Below are positions 12,790-22,267 of a stretch of 64,000 nucleotides of DNA, piece by piece. The position numbers and the translations under genes were made by a program. This DNA is from Spironucleus salmonicida (lineage: Eukaryota > Fornicata > Diplomonadida > Hexamitidae), in contig CM035323.1 of assembly GCA_000497125.2 (NCBI GenBank), forward strand, positions 752,001 to 816,000, in the 5' to 3' direction. Every line of letters begins with the position of its first letter. The stretch's first letter is position 1. The notes under the pieces were generated by a model. It made no database searches and was not told the origin of the DNA. It saw only the letters and a list, made by a program, of their open reading frames with translations.

Positions 12790-13581
12790 TCACTCCGCGC
12801 CTTCGTCCCCCAGCACCATGTTGCCGTTCAGCCGCGCCTCCACGCTGCCCAGGGCCCCGCGCTCCACGATGCGGTCGAACTCGTCGGCCTGGTACTCGGC
12901 GCCGAGCAGGAAGTCCGCCATGCCCACGAGCGCGCCGCCGCTCCGCACGTTGCGGTAGAGCGTCTCCCCGCTGAGCAGGGCGCGGTCGGCGTCCGCGCTG
13001 GAGGTGGCGACGCACGCGAGCGCGACGACCCCGGCGAGGCAGCCCTGGGCCATGGCGAGGTAGGCGTGGAGGTCCGCGAGCACGAAGCGGTCGCGGTTCA
13101 GCAGGTGCAGCGCCGCGAGGCCGAGCACGACCGCCGCGAGCGCGAGGACGGCCCGGACGATGGCCAGCGCCTCGCCCCGGAGCGTGCGGAGCCCCCGGAG
13201 GCGGTCCACGCGCGCCTGGAGGCCGAGCAGCTCGAGGGCGCACAGGCAGTCCGCGGCGCCGAGCAGGGTGTAGAGCCCCAGGAAGAAGTAGAGCGAGGGG
13301 CGCGCCAGGAACACCACGGCCGGGGACAGGAAGGCGAGCCGGTAGACCTGCCCGACCGCCGAGCGCACCTTCAGCACCTCGTAGGTGAAGACCTGCCGCG
13401 CCTGGATCTGGGCCGTGCCCGCCCCCCGCAGCGCAGCGAGCAGGGACATCTTGCGGGGGCGCTCCTCGGCCTCGGCGGCGGCCTGCTCGGCGCGGGGCGG
13501 CTGCTTGGCCGGCCTGGCGAACTCCGGGATGCGCTGGGGCTGGAAGGCGTGGCGGCCGTCCTGCGGCACGACGGTGTACAT
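12790..13581 (-). CDS. multi-span membrane protein, left-arm copy
   Basis: Copy of the 263-aa gene at 22429-23220 with the same predicted protein. It has an N-terminal Pro/Ala/Glu-rich cytosolic part followed by four hydrophobic segments. Divergent from the phosphorylase-like gene, 222 bp apart. No family recognised. Confidence 0.75.
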   Translation of the reverse strand: MYTVVPQDGRHAFQPQRIPEFARPAKQPPRAEQAAAEAEERPRKMSLLAALRGAGTAQIQARQVFTYEVLKVRSAVGQVYRLAFLSPAVVFLARPSLYFFLGLYTLLGAADCLCALELLGLQARVDRLRGLRTLRGEALAIVRAVLALAAVVLGLAALHLLNRDRFVLADLHAYLAMAQGCLAGVVALACVATSSADADRALLSGETLYRNVRSGGALVGMADFLLGAEYQADEFDRIVERGALGSVEARLNGNMVLGDEGAE

Positions 13582-13803
13582 TCTGGAGTTCGGGCGGCGG
13601 GGGTATAATAATGGGGTGGAGCGGGCCGGATGGAGCGGCGGGTGCGGGCCCCCGAAGCCACCTTTACGCCCCGAAGCCGCGCGGCGCCGCCTCAGCGCGC
13701 GAGTCGGCGTGAGTTGCGGAAATCACAAATCCCGAGCGCGAGCCAATATTATGTCCTCCCCGCCGATCCCCGCCAAATCCAAATCCGCCACTCCCTCAAT
13801 CTC

Positions 13804-14712
13804 ATGACGGACATGAAGAACGCCAACTTCCCCGTGGACGCCGACAACAGGACGTACCACCTGTACCTCAAGCGCGGCGAGGTGGCCCCCAGGGTCATCA
13901 CCGTCGGCGACCTCTCGCGCGCGCTGCTCTTCGCGAAGCTGCCCGGCTTCAAGATCATGTTCGTGAGGCAGGCGCCCAGGCTCTTCACGACCATCACCGG
14001 GACCTACAAGGACGTGCCCGTCACCATCATCGTCTCGCTCATGGGCATCCCCAACATGGACTTCACCGTCCGCGAGCTCCGCTACGTCATCGAGGGCCCC
14101 ATGTCCATGATCCGCATCGGCTCCTGCGGCTCCCCCGCCCCGTTCACCAAGGTGGGCGACCTGGTGGTGCCCAAGTTCCACCACACCGTGCTCCGCCTGC
14201 CCGACGCGTACCTGTCCACCGACGTCAGCGAGAAGTTCCACATCTCCAAGGCCATGCAGGGCGACGACAAGCTCCACGAGCTGCTCATGGCGGAGTGCAA
14301 GAAGACCGGCAAGAAAGTCTACGACGGCCACAACATCTCCGCCTGCTCCTTCTACTCCTCCCAGGGCAGGACCGACGCCAACTTCCAGGACCACAACGAG
14401 GCGCTCATCGACTACCTCGTGGGCCAGATCCCCGACCTCGTCGGCATCGAGATGGAGTCCGCCCACCTCATCGACCTCGCCCGCATCGCCACCGTGCCCA
14501 TCTACGCCGCCGCCGGCCAGCTCGTGCTCGCCCAGAGGAAGTCCCAGGCCTTCCTCTCCAACGACGAGAAGCACGCCGTCGAGCGCGAGATCGGCATCGC
14601 CGCCCTCGAGACCGCCATCGCCTTCGTGATCCCGGGCATGGTCGAGCAGCCCGGCGCCGTCTGGAAGGAGTTCAAAGGTGAGATCCTCGGCGACGCCAAG
14701 GCCATCCAGTGA
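13804..14712 (+). CDS. uridine/nucleoside phosphorylase-like enzyme, left-arm copy
   Basis: 302-aa copy of the gene at 21298-22206. It differs by one visible amino-acid change (Lys for Asn after GTY in the GTYKDVPV stretch) and a few silent changes. Family motifs (RIGSCGS and GIEMESA) are intact, so both copies could be active. The ATG chosen is the first one followed by conserved sequence; an upstream in-frame extension to 13630 exists but reads as non-conserved, GC-skewed sequence. Confidence 0.85.
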   Translation: MTDMKNANFPVDADNRTYHLYLKRGEVAPRVITVGDLSRALLFAKLPGFKIMFVRQAPRLFTTITGTYKDVPVTIIVSLMGIPNMDFTVRELRYVIEGPMSMIRIGSCGSPAPFTKVGDLVVPKFHHTVLRLPDAYLSTDVSEKFHISKAMQGDDKLHELLMAECKKTGKKVYDGHNISACSFYSSQGRTDANFQDHNEALIDYLVGQIPDLVGIEMESAHLIDLARIATVPIYAAAGQLVLAQRKSQAFLSNDEKHAVEREIGIAALETAIAFVIPGMVEQPGAVWKEFKGEILGDAKAIQ

Positions 14713-14721
14713 CCGTGTTCC

Positions 14722-15594
14722 TCACTCCCCCCTGCTCTCCGCCGCGAGGCGCCTCAGCTCCGCCTCCACCTCGCGCCGCACGCGGCCGTCCGGGAAGGGC
14801 GCCGTGTCGTACTTCCCGGGGCCCAGGCCCTCCGCTCCCCGCGGCGGCTGCTGCATCCGCCGGTCGTGCTCGTTCACGCGCCACTCGGGGGCGTGGGCGC
14901 TCACCTTCTTGAACGCCGCCTGCACGCCCGCGTCGTAGTCCGTGCCCCGGCGCACCTTGAGCGCCTTGTCGGAGCGGTTGATGCCCGGCCCGCCCCCGGG
15001 GGCCTCGCGCCGCCCGCACTGCCCCACCTGGGCGCCCGCCATGGCCCGCTCGGCCCGCACGCCCAGCTTGCGCTCGCGCATCTCCTTCAGCCGCTGCCGG
15101 TCCGCGTCGCCCAGCGCCCAGGCCGCCAGGGGCCCGAGCCGGCTGGTCTGGAGCTGGGACAGCGGCCGCGGCCTGCCCCGCTGCTCGAAGTCGAAGCGGT
15201 ACGAGCGCGCGATGTAGGCGCTGGTCTTGCGCTCCTGCTCCGCGGCCCGCTCCCGCTCGGCCCGCTGCTGGGCGCGCAGCTCGGTGCCCAGGACGTAGGG
15301 GCGCTGCGTGCCGTGGCCGTGGAAGGCGCGGACGGCGCGGAGGAGCTGCTGCTGCTCGGTGGCGTGGTACTTGCCGATGTCCCGGACCACGCGCTCCTCG
15401 AAGTCGGAGGAGGAGGACTCGAACCACTGCCTCTTGGCGGGCGCGAGGTTGTTCTGGATGCGCTGCCGGTTCGTCGGCACGGGCCGGTGCTCCAGGTAGT
15501 GCAGGATGGCGTCCGCCTCCTCGCACACCACCTCCCGCGGCACCACGCGCACCGTGAGCTTCGCCGCCGAGGACAGCGAGCGCTGGGTCTGCAT
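14722..15594 (-). CDS. STPG-like protein, left-arm copy
   Basis: 290-aa copy of the gene at 20416-21288, same protein. C-terminal GLGPGKYDTAPF is a SHIPPO/STPG-type Pro-Gly-Pro-x-Tyr repeat, found in proteins inside axonemal microtubules. Convergent with the phosphorylase gene, nine bases between stop codons. Confidence 0.6.
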   Translation of the reverse strand: MQTQRSLSSAAKLTVRVVPREVVCEEADAILHYLEHRPVPTNRQRIQNNLAPAKRQWFESSSSDFEERVVRDIGKYHATEQQQLLRAVRAFHGHGTQRPYVLGTELRAQQRAERERAAEQERKTSAYIARSYRFDFEQRGRPRPLSQLQTSRLGPLAAWALGDADRQRLKEMRERKLGVRAERAMAGAQVGQCGRREAPGGGPGINRSDKALKVRRGTDYDAGVQAAFKKVSAHAPEWRVNEHDRRMQQPPRGAEGLGPGKYDTAPFPDGRVRREVEAELRRLAAESRGE

Positions 15595-15790
15595 TTTGGA
15601 GCGGGGTCGGCCCGGCCCCCAGCTGCCCGCACCGCGCCGCCAGGGCCGCCCGGAGCGCGTCGCTGGCCGCGGCGTCCCACTGCAGCTTCGCCCCCGCGAG
15701 CAGCCGCCCGAACGCCAGCACCACGTACGGCCCGCAGTCAGCGCCGTTCTCCTAAGCTAATTTATTCAATGTGAGATTATAATTTAACAT
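15595..15790 (-). pseudogene. 5'-truncated Ulp1-type protease fragment
   Basis: The inner edge of the left arm carries only the last part of the Ulp1-type protease found whole at 19407. The catalytic Gln and Cys (AQENGADCGPYVV) are present, but His and Asp, which lie upstream in the AT-rich part of the intact gene, are absent. Outside the arm the frame happens to run on through ten AT-rich codons to an ATG at 15790, forming a short chimeric ORF. No protease activity can be expected. Confidence 0.75.
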
Positions 15791-15825
15791 TACTGAAACT
15801 AATTAATAAAGAATAAAACAACAAA

Positions 15826-16173
15826 TCATAACATTTCAATCTGATGCAACATAGCAGACACATCAATACTATTTAAAATTGCGACAGCACCTGCTGACCT
15901 CGATACTTAAGCAGCTCTACCGATACCTTCTTACTCAGATACAAATACGTAAGGTATACCTTTATCTTCACAAACTAATGGTAAAGCTAAAGCAACTTCT
16001 AATGGAGATGCATTAGCAGCAATAATAATCAAAGCTGCTTAACCACGCATTGCTTACTTTGTTGCTTCGTTTATACCAACTTTCAGACTAGACTGCTTCT
16101 AAGCGGTTTCGATAAGATTGTAAATTTATCCTTCAAGATTTTTAGTAGCAAGAGGAGTAGCGCGAGGGTCCAT
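15826..16173 (-). CDS. SNU13: SNU13/NHP2L1 (15.5K) L7Ae-family RNA-binding protein
   Basis: 115-aa L7Ae-family protein. It binds the kink-turn of U4 snRNA and box C/D snoRNAs and nucleates their RNP assembly. Seen: N-terminal MDPRATPLA as in SNU13, the RNA-contacting GINEATKQAMRG, then [20 protein letters not shown] and [20 protein letters not shown]. Length is near the family's 125-128 aa. Seven TAA/TAG codons stand where other species have Gln or polar residues; TGA ends the gene. SNU13 rather than NHP2 or a ribosomal L7Ae is chosen from the MDPRA start and the CEDK block. Its 3' end lies 68 bp from the inner edge of the left duplication arm. Confidence 0.92.
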
Positions 16174-16420
16174 TTGAGGAGTGGAGCGTGAAAAGCTAAT
16201 AATCACTTTTATATTATATAAAATGCATTATATTTTATGTAATTACTAGCTATTATTATACAATAATTTAAACTTTTAAATTAAATTTTACTTGAAATAC
16301 AAAATGAATAGGAACCTATTCTGCACACTATACCAGCCAAAATAATTAATTGACAACACTTAGGAAGTACGGCGCCAGAAAGAGCTGAATCTAATTAACT
16401 AATTCCAAATTAACAGATAA

Positions 16421-17032
16421 ATGCAATATTACAAACAATAATCGATCGCAGACCAGCCATAAATTCCTGAAAACTACATTGTGAACCAGCGAAATGCCCA
16501 AATAAGCGGCAAAAAGCTCGAAATCGCTCTCCTGAACACCCCGCAGCCAATCTACATCAACAACACGCCCAAAACGCACTGCCAAAATGACTCCCTCGCA
16601 ATCAACTACAAACTCTCTAAACCGACGCCATCGACCCCCAAAAACGTCAAAAAGCTCGCAAACGACGCATTTGCAGTCCTCGAAAAAACGAAAGTGAAAC
16701 AGCGCATTTTCGAGGGCAAAACTGCTTCGAAAATCGACTACAAAATCCACTTCGTGCCCGAGTACGAACGCCGCGCGAACGAGCGCAAAAAGTACGAAAT
16801 CGATGTCCAGCTTTTCGACATATTAATGTATTAAAGGCAGAATGGCACATTCGTAGAAACCGAAAAGCACGACAGAATACCGCTGATGCGCCAGTTCGAG
16901 GAGGTGGAGCAGGCGGTTCCGGAGGGGCTCAGGAAGTACAAGGACACGATGAGCCAGGAGCAGTTCCAGCAGCTGAAGCTGCAGAACAACCTGGCCGAGG
17001 AGGCGCTCAAAATCCTAGGCGCGCAGAAGTGA
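16421..17032 (+). CDS. hypothetical protein, 203 aa
   Basis: Unrecognised. One frame from ATG (MQYYKQQSIADQ) to TGA with TAA as Gln. The middle is basic and Lys-rich with short helices; the end (EQFQQLKLQNNLAEEALKIL) is a helix. The last 150 bases are clearly more GC-rich than the rest, and this GC-rich patch continues across the stop into the tail of the convergent TUL1-like gene 14 bp away. No signal peptide or membrane segment. Confidence 0.7.
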
Positions 17033-17046
17033 AAATCGTGGATTGC

Positions 17047-18990
17047 TCACTGCGCGTATGCCGGAATCTCCATGCGGTCTATCGGGCAGACCCGGTTCTC
17101 GTCCAGCCAGCTCCTGAGGCAATCGGAGTGGAAAATATGGCCACAGGGCGTTATCCAGGCTTGGTAGGTTTCTTTCTCGATCAAGTTTTCGGATAATAGC
17201 TTTAATTCTTACTATTTGAATTTTTTTCCGCAAATATTCAAAATTTCGTACGCGTTTTGGGCCTTCAGGATTTCGACCTCAGCGAGGCAGATTTAGCAGG
17301 CTACTTTGATGTTTTCTGGGTGGATCAGAGCGAAACAGCAGGTATTTGCAAGGGGGAGAATTTGCTCGTATTTGTGCAGTTCTGGGACGTTTTGGTTGAA
17401 AAGCTCGCTGTGGGAATGACCTGGGTTGTCGCATTTCGAATTTCCCGTGAAAGGAACTGGAATTAAAGCAGAAAAGAAATCTGAAAATTGAATATTTTTA
17501 AGTGTCTCTGCGTTAAAATTCTGGCTATGATAAGAAAATTGGTTGACTTTCGCGTTGAAAAGCCCGAATCGAGGGCCTAAAAAGTACTAAAGGATGTAGA
17601 TTAGGTTCTGAATGAGCAAAACACATAAAATAGTGATTAACCAGGATTTACGAAATTCAAATTAAAATGCATTTTCTACTCCAAAGCAGTATATCAGCAA
17701 AAATACTTTTACCACACAATTTACTAGAGTGAAATATAGAGGATAACATACTTTGCCATCGGCTTTTATAAATTTATGCAAAATTGCAATTAGCAGGTAA
17801 CTGCTCATAATAAGACACAAAATTAAAGTTGCCAAATAAGGAACGAAAAATGCAATTAAAAGGAGAATTAGACCAGGACAAATCATAGAAAATGTTAGGC
17901 CTAGAAGTACGAATAAGTACTTTTTAAAGTTAGTCATAAATTAATTCGCAAAGATTTAAATTTTTAAAACTGCATGTAAGAGAACTGGCACAAGAACTAC
18001 AAATCCAAAGAATGCTAGTAAGGCAGCGATATTTCTGAGGCCTGGTATTTGAGAAGTTGAAATTATGAAAAGAATTGAACATAAATATTCTGAGTTCAGA
18101 TGGAAGATGACAGAAGGGAGTGAAAGTGCTTAAATTCTAGCTGGAGATTGATATTTAATAACATAAGTAACAGCTACAAATGCGAGTAAGAACTCAAGAA
18201 CAAGGAAAACTGCAAAAAAGCTAGCTCCCGCATGCTCACTTTAAGCTGAATTAGAAATGGGGCCTATCCCTGAAAATTCAAAAGAGCAGTTGTTAGAAAA
18301 AAGTTAGTATGTAATTTATGGCACTTCTTCTAAAGTATCAGATATTTTTTTAGATAGAATATGCCATTAGCGTCTTATTTGATTGTCTGGAAGGTATTAG
18401 GATGTTATACTGTTTCTAGTAGTTTTTCCATATTCAAAAAGGAGGTATACATCACATGACTTTCGTTTAATTTCGTTATTGTCTGCCTTTTCAATAATTT
18501 TTGGATCATTAGTATAAAATATATTAAGAAGTTAGCTGCTTGGGTTTTTGAGGAACTCGATGGCCTATGTTTCATTAAATGTTATTTTAGCAGACTCAAA
18601 AAGCGTGAAAAATACTCCCTATAAAATGCCTTTTTAAGTTTCTGGGTAGTATACTCCCTTAAAATCAAGTGCTTTTGACTGGTCGGATGAAAAGTTACCA
18701 TCTATGTAGAAAACAGATGCAGAAATATTTCTAGGTAAAGTTGCGCGGCTGGTCTTATTTTCTTGGGTCTCATTATAGAACTTTGTATCGAACGTTGTAT
18801 CAATGATACTGACACCTACTGGGAAACTTCCATCTTTAGCTGTACGCTTAAATGCAAGCAATTTTTATGAACCTTATGATAATTTAGCAGTAGTACCAAA
18901 TGATAGAGATGCTGATAAATCCTTCTAGTCAGCAATAACTGGATATACTGGAGGCTTTGGTCCATATGCTAAAATTAGTATAATCTACAT
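17047..18990 (-). CDS. TUL1-like multi-span RING E3 ubiquitin ligase
   Basis: 647-aa membrane E3 with the layout of Tul1/Dsc1: an N-terminal hydrophobic signal (MQIILILAYG), a luminal domain ending in a Cys-containing segment, about seven hydrophobic spans between residues 300 and 480, then a C-terminal RING. RING ligands visible: Cys565, Cys568, Cys616, His618, His621, Cys624, Cys635 and Asp638 (CQIC...CGHIFH..C...CPID). The eighth ligand is Asp instead of Cys, as in RBX1. Such ligases act in Golgi/endosomal membrane-protein quality control. Many Gln codons are TAA/TAG; the stop is TGA. The final 120 bp are GC-rich, unlike the rest. The architecture match is strong; naming it TUL1 rather than another transmembrane RING E3 is less so. 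Confidence 0.75.
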
Positions 18991-19406
18991 TCAGTGAAAT
19001 GGTGATTGATAAATTTTATACCAATATATCTAAGATGTATCGTGCTTTTTCATCCCACTAGTCTTTCTCAATGTCAAACAAATGGGAAATCTTACCTCCA
19101 AAATACTTTACTTTCACAGAAATCAATGCGTATACATTTCAAGAATAAGCATTATAATTCAAGGATTCAAATATAACAAAACCTAAACTTCTTTAAGTTA
19201 AGGCATAAAACAGAGTACCTGAACGTAATTACATCATTTATAATTAGCTTGAAAATTCTCTTAATACATTTAATTTGAATCATACTGAGCATATAAGTTT
19301 AGATTAGAGGCCACGACTATCTTCCTAATTTGTACCACCTAAATTGAAACCTCTGTAAATATAAATAGATATTTAGGCAAAATTAGATAAAATAAAGAGA
19401 AAATAG
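18991..19406. other. intergenic 416 bp with broken minus-strand coding-like stretch
   Basis: Between two divergent starts. On the minus strand, protein-like pieces can be read (for instance KYFGGKISHLFDIEKDQWDE) but TGA codons and frame changes interrupt them, so there is no intact gene. It may be a decayed upstream part of the TUL1-like gene or chance. No RNA gene was seen. Confidence 0.3.
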
Positions 19407-21338
19407 ATGACTCTATTACCAATTAAAAAGGTTATCGAAAAACCTACAATATTATAGAATCTAAAAGACAGCACTATAGGAAAATAAATCACCAAACACC
19501 AGATTTAATAATAAACTTACGTGAAAGAAATAAAAGAGTAGTAATTTTTGTAACAACAACGAAAAATAGAGTTTGAATTTAATTCCAATCTATTTATAGA
19601 TGAAAATGAGTTAGAAAAAAATAGTAAGAAATATGTAAATTAGTTGGAAGTCGATGAATTAGTGTAATTACTTTAAGGAAAATATTAGCAGCCAGTTGAA
19701 ATTTAATAGATTCAAAAAGATTAAAAGCTTGAAATTTTAGCGTAAATTGCTAATGAATCTAGCATTTTAGATGATTAAACCTTATTTAACGATAACGTGC
19801 TTAGTATTTATTGTCAAGGGATGCATGCACCTTATACATTAAGTACATAGTAGTTCAACTATGGTGAATGGATGGATGATTAAGGAATTTTATTCGCTTT
19901 GGAAGATATTAATTGTAAAGATGCTTATTTTGTCGACCCATTGATTTTTTATAATGAAGAAATTCTTAAACGTGAAAGTGAAAAAATCAAACAATTTGAC
20001 TATTAATATATATGTGGTGCTGTATGTTAGCATGAGCATTGGATAGGAATATATTAATAGCGTGGTATAAATAAAATTTATTGCTTTGATGGATTGAATG
20101 TTGGTGTTGATGAAAGATCAGCAGATATGTTCCACAAGTTATTGACTTCTGGGGGAAGATTAATACAAGAACGTGAGAAATTTAAGCTAGTTATGATTGG
20201 AAATAGATTAGAGAGAAGATCTGAGATAAATGTAGATAAAATTAGAATCCCTGCTTAGGAGAACGGCGCTGACTGCGGGCCGTACGTGGTGCTGGCGTTC
20301 GGGCGGCTGCTCGCGGGGGCGAAGCTGCAGTGGGACGCCGCGGCCAGCGACGCGCTCCGGGCGGCCCTGGCGGCGCGGTGCGGGCAGCTGGGGGCCGGGC
20401 CGACCCCGCTCCAAAATGCAGACCCAGCGCTCGCTGTCCTCGGCGGCGAAGCTCACGGTGCGCGTGGTGCCGCGGGAGGTGGTGTGCGAGGAGGCGGACG
20501 CCATCCTGCACTACCTGGAGCACCGGCCCGTGCCGACGAACCGGCAGCGCATCCAGAACAACCTCGCGCCCGCCAAGAGGCAGTGGTTCGAGTCCTCCTC
20601 CTCCGACTTCGAGGAGCGCGTGGTCCGGGACATCGGCAAGTACCACGCCACCGAGCAGCAGCAGCTCCTCCGCGCCGTCCGCGCCTTCCACGGCCACGGC
20701 ACGCAGCGCCCCTACGTCCTGGGCACCGAGCTGCGCGCCCAGCAGCGGGCCGAGCGGGAGCGGGCCGCGGAGCAGGAGCGCAAGACCAGCGCCTACATCG
20801 CGCGCTCGTACCGCTTCGACTTCGAGCAGCGGGGCAGGCCGCGGCCGCTGTCCCAGCTCCAGACCAGCCGGCTCGGGCCCCTGGCGGCCTGGGCGCTGGG
20901 CGACGCGGACCGGCAGCGGCTGAAGGAGATGCGCGAGCGCAAGCTGGGCGTGCGGGCCGAGCGGGCCATGGCGGGCGCCCAGGTGGGGCAGTGCGGGCGG
21001 CGCGAGGCCCCCGGGGGCGGGCCGGGCATCAACCGCTCCGACAAGGCGCTCAAGGTGCGCCGGGGCACGGACTACGACGCGGGCGTGCAGGCGGCGTTCA
21101 AGAAGGTGAGCGCCCACGCCCCCGAGTGGCGCGTGAACGAGCACGACCGGCGGATGCAGCAGCCGCCGCGGGGAGCGGAGGGCCTGGGGCCCGGGAAGTA
21201 CGACACGGCGCCCTTCCCGGACGGCCGCGTGCGGCGCGAGGTGGAGGCGGAGCTGAGGCGCCTCGCGGCGGAGAGCAGGGGGGAGTGAGGAACACGGTCA
21301 CTGGATGGCCTTGGCGTCGCCGAGGATCTCACCTTTGA
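19407..21338 (+). CDS. Ulp1/SENP-type C48 cysteine protease, AT/GC mosaic, no early stop
   Basis: Deconjugating protease of the Ulp1/SENP family (SUMO or NEDD8-like modifiers). The tetrad is visible at family spacing: His211 (HEHWIG), Asp228 (CFDGLN), 17 residues on as in yeast Ulp1, Gln284 and Cys290 (QENGADCG). His and Asp lie in AT-rich DNA; the duplication arm starts at 20253, and the Gln is the next codon, TAG, in GC-rich DNA. Conserved sequence ends near residue 335, but no TAA, TAG or TGA follows in frame until TGA at 21336, so the open frame overlaps all of the next gene on the same strand. The true C-terminus is uncertain. Start: first ATG followed by continuous frame. Substrate unknown. 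Confidence 0.8.
20416..21288 (+). CDS. STPG-like (SHIPPO repeat) protein
   Basis: 290 aa, starting at a CCAAAATG context shared with other GC-rich genes and ending TGA. It is rich in Arg and Gln, with an internal coiled coil (residues about 90-125) and a C-terminal GLGPGKYDTAPF that fits the Pro-Gly-Pro-x-Tyr repeat of STPG/SHIPPO proteins, many of which are microtubule inner proteins of axonemes. A second such motif (GGGPGINRSDKAL) precedes it. Only one or two repeats are clear, so the family call is moderate. The stop is nine bases from the convergent phosphorylase gene's stop. The preceding protease frame runs right through this gene in another phase. Confidence 0.6.
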   Translation: MQTQRSLSSAAKLTVRVVPREVVCEEADAILHYLEHRPVPTNRQRIQNNLAPAKRQWFESSSSDFEERVVRDIGKYHATEQQQLLRAVRAFHGHGTQRPYVLGTELRAQQRAERERAAEQERKTSAYIARSYRFDFEQRGRPRPLSQLQTSRLGPLAAWALGDADRQRLKEMRERKLGVRAERAMAGAQVGQCGRREAPGGGPGINRSDKALKVRRGTDYDAGVQAAFKKVSAHAPEWRVNEHDRRMQQPPRGAEGLGPGKYDTAPFPDGRVRREVEAELRRLAAESRGE

Positions 21339-22206
21339 ACTCCTTCCAGACGGCGCCGGGCTGCTCGACCATGCCCGGGATCACGAAGGCGATGGCGGTC
21401 TCGAGGGCGGCGATGCCGATCTCGCGCTCGACGGCGTGCTTCTCGTCGTTGGAGAGGAAGGCCTGGGACTTCCTCTGGGCGAGCACGAGCTGGCCGGCGG
21501 CGGCGTAGATGGGCACGGTGGCGATGCGGGCGAGGTCGATGAGGTGGGCGGACTCCATCTCGATGCCGACGAGGTCGGGGATCTGGCCCACGAGGTAGTC
21601 GATGAGCGCCTCGTTGTGGTCCTGGAAGTTGGCGTCGGTCCTGCCCTGGGAGGAGTAGAAGGAGCAGGCGGAGATGTTGTGGCCGTCGTAGACTTTCTTG
21701 CCGGTCTTCTTGCACTCCGCCATGAGCAGCTCGTGGAGCTTGTCGTCGCCCTGCATGGCCTTGGAGATGTGGAACTTCTCGCTGACGTCGGTGGACAGGT
21801 ACGCGTCGGGCAGGCGGAGCACGGTGTGGTGGAACTTGGGCACCACCAGGTCGCCCACCTTGGTGAACGGGGCGGGGGAGCCGCAGGAGCCGATGCGGAT
21901 CATGGACATGGGGCCCTCGATGACGTAGCGGAGCTCGCGGACGGTGAAGTCCATGTTGGGGATGCCCATGAGCGAGACGATGATGGTGACGGGCACGTCG
22001 TTGTAGGTCCCGGTGATGGTCGTGAAGAGCCTGGGCGCCTGCCTCACGAACATGATCTTGAAGCCGGGCAGCTTCGCGAAGAGCAGCGCGCGCGAGAGGT
22101 CGCCGACAGTGATGACCCTGGGGGCCACCTCGCCGCGCTTGAGGTACAGGTGGTACGTCCTGTTGTCGGCGTCCACGGGGAAGTTGGCGTTCTTCATGTC
22201 CGTCAT
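21298..22206 (-). CDS. uridine/nucleoside phosphorylase-like enzyme
   Basis: 302 aa, member of the PNP_UDP_1 superfamily, which cleaves nucleosides with phosphate in base salvage, as expected in a parasite or anaerobe that scavenges nucleosides. Seen: FTTITGTY with the phosphate-side Arg/Thr region, then PMSMIRIGSCGSPAPFTKVG (phosphate and base contacts) and VGIEMESAHLIDLA, the ribose-binding Met-Glu motif. The pattern is closer to uridine phosphorylases than to purine-specific PNP, but substrate is inferred. Start at the ATG giving MTDMKNANF; longer in-frame starts give unconserved sequence. An AT-rich box 51-61 bp upstream (CCAATATTATG on the coding strand) may be its promoter. Confidence 0.87.
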   Translation of the reverse strand: MTDMKNANFPVDADNRTYHLYLKRGEVAPRVITVGDLSRALLFAKLPGFKIMFVRQAPRLFTTITGTYNDVPVTIIVSLMGIPNMDFTVRELRYVIEGPMSMIRIGSCGSPAPFTKVGDLVVPKFHHTVLRLPDAYLSTDVSEKFHISKAMQGDDKLHELLMAECKKTGKKVYDGHNISACSFYSSQGRTDANFQDHNEALIDYLVGQIPDLVGIEMESAHLIDLARIATVPIYAAAGQLVLAQRKSQAFLSNDEKHAVEREIGIAALETAIAFVIPGMVEQPGAVWKEFKGEILGDAKAIQ

Positions 22207-22256
22207 GAGATTGAGGGAGTGGCGGATTTGGATTTGGCGGGGATCGGCGGGGAGGA

Positions 22257-22267
22257 CATAATATTGG
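22257..22267 (-). promoter_or_regulatory. AT-rich promoter-like box of the phosphorylase gene
   Basis: CCAATATTATG on the minus strand, about 51 bp upstream of the ATG at 22206 and isolated in very GC-rich DNA. Diplomonad promoters are short AT-rich elements near the start; the role here is inferred from position only. Confidence 0.3.

Noticed and set aside
13723-14574. Antisense ORF of 283 aa over the phosphorylase gene (and 21436-22287)
   Set aside because: Val/Gly/Glu/His-rich shadow of the conserved enzyme on the other strand.
14866-15774. Antisense ORF of 302 aa over the STPG-like gene (and 20242-21144)
   Set aside because: Low-complexity Leu/Arg/Pro/Ala frame opposite a gene with a recognisable motif.
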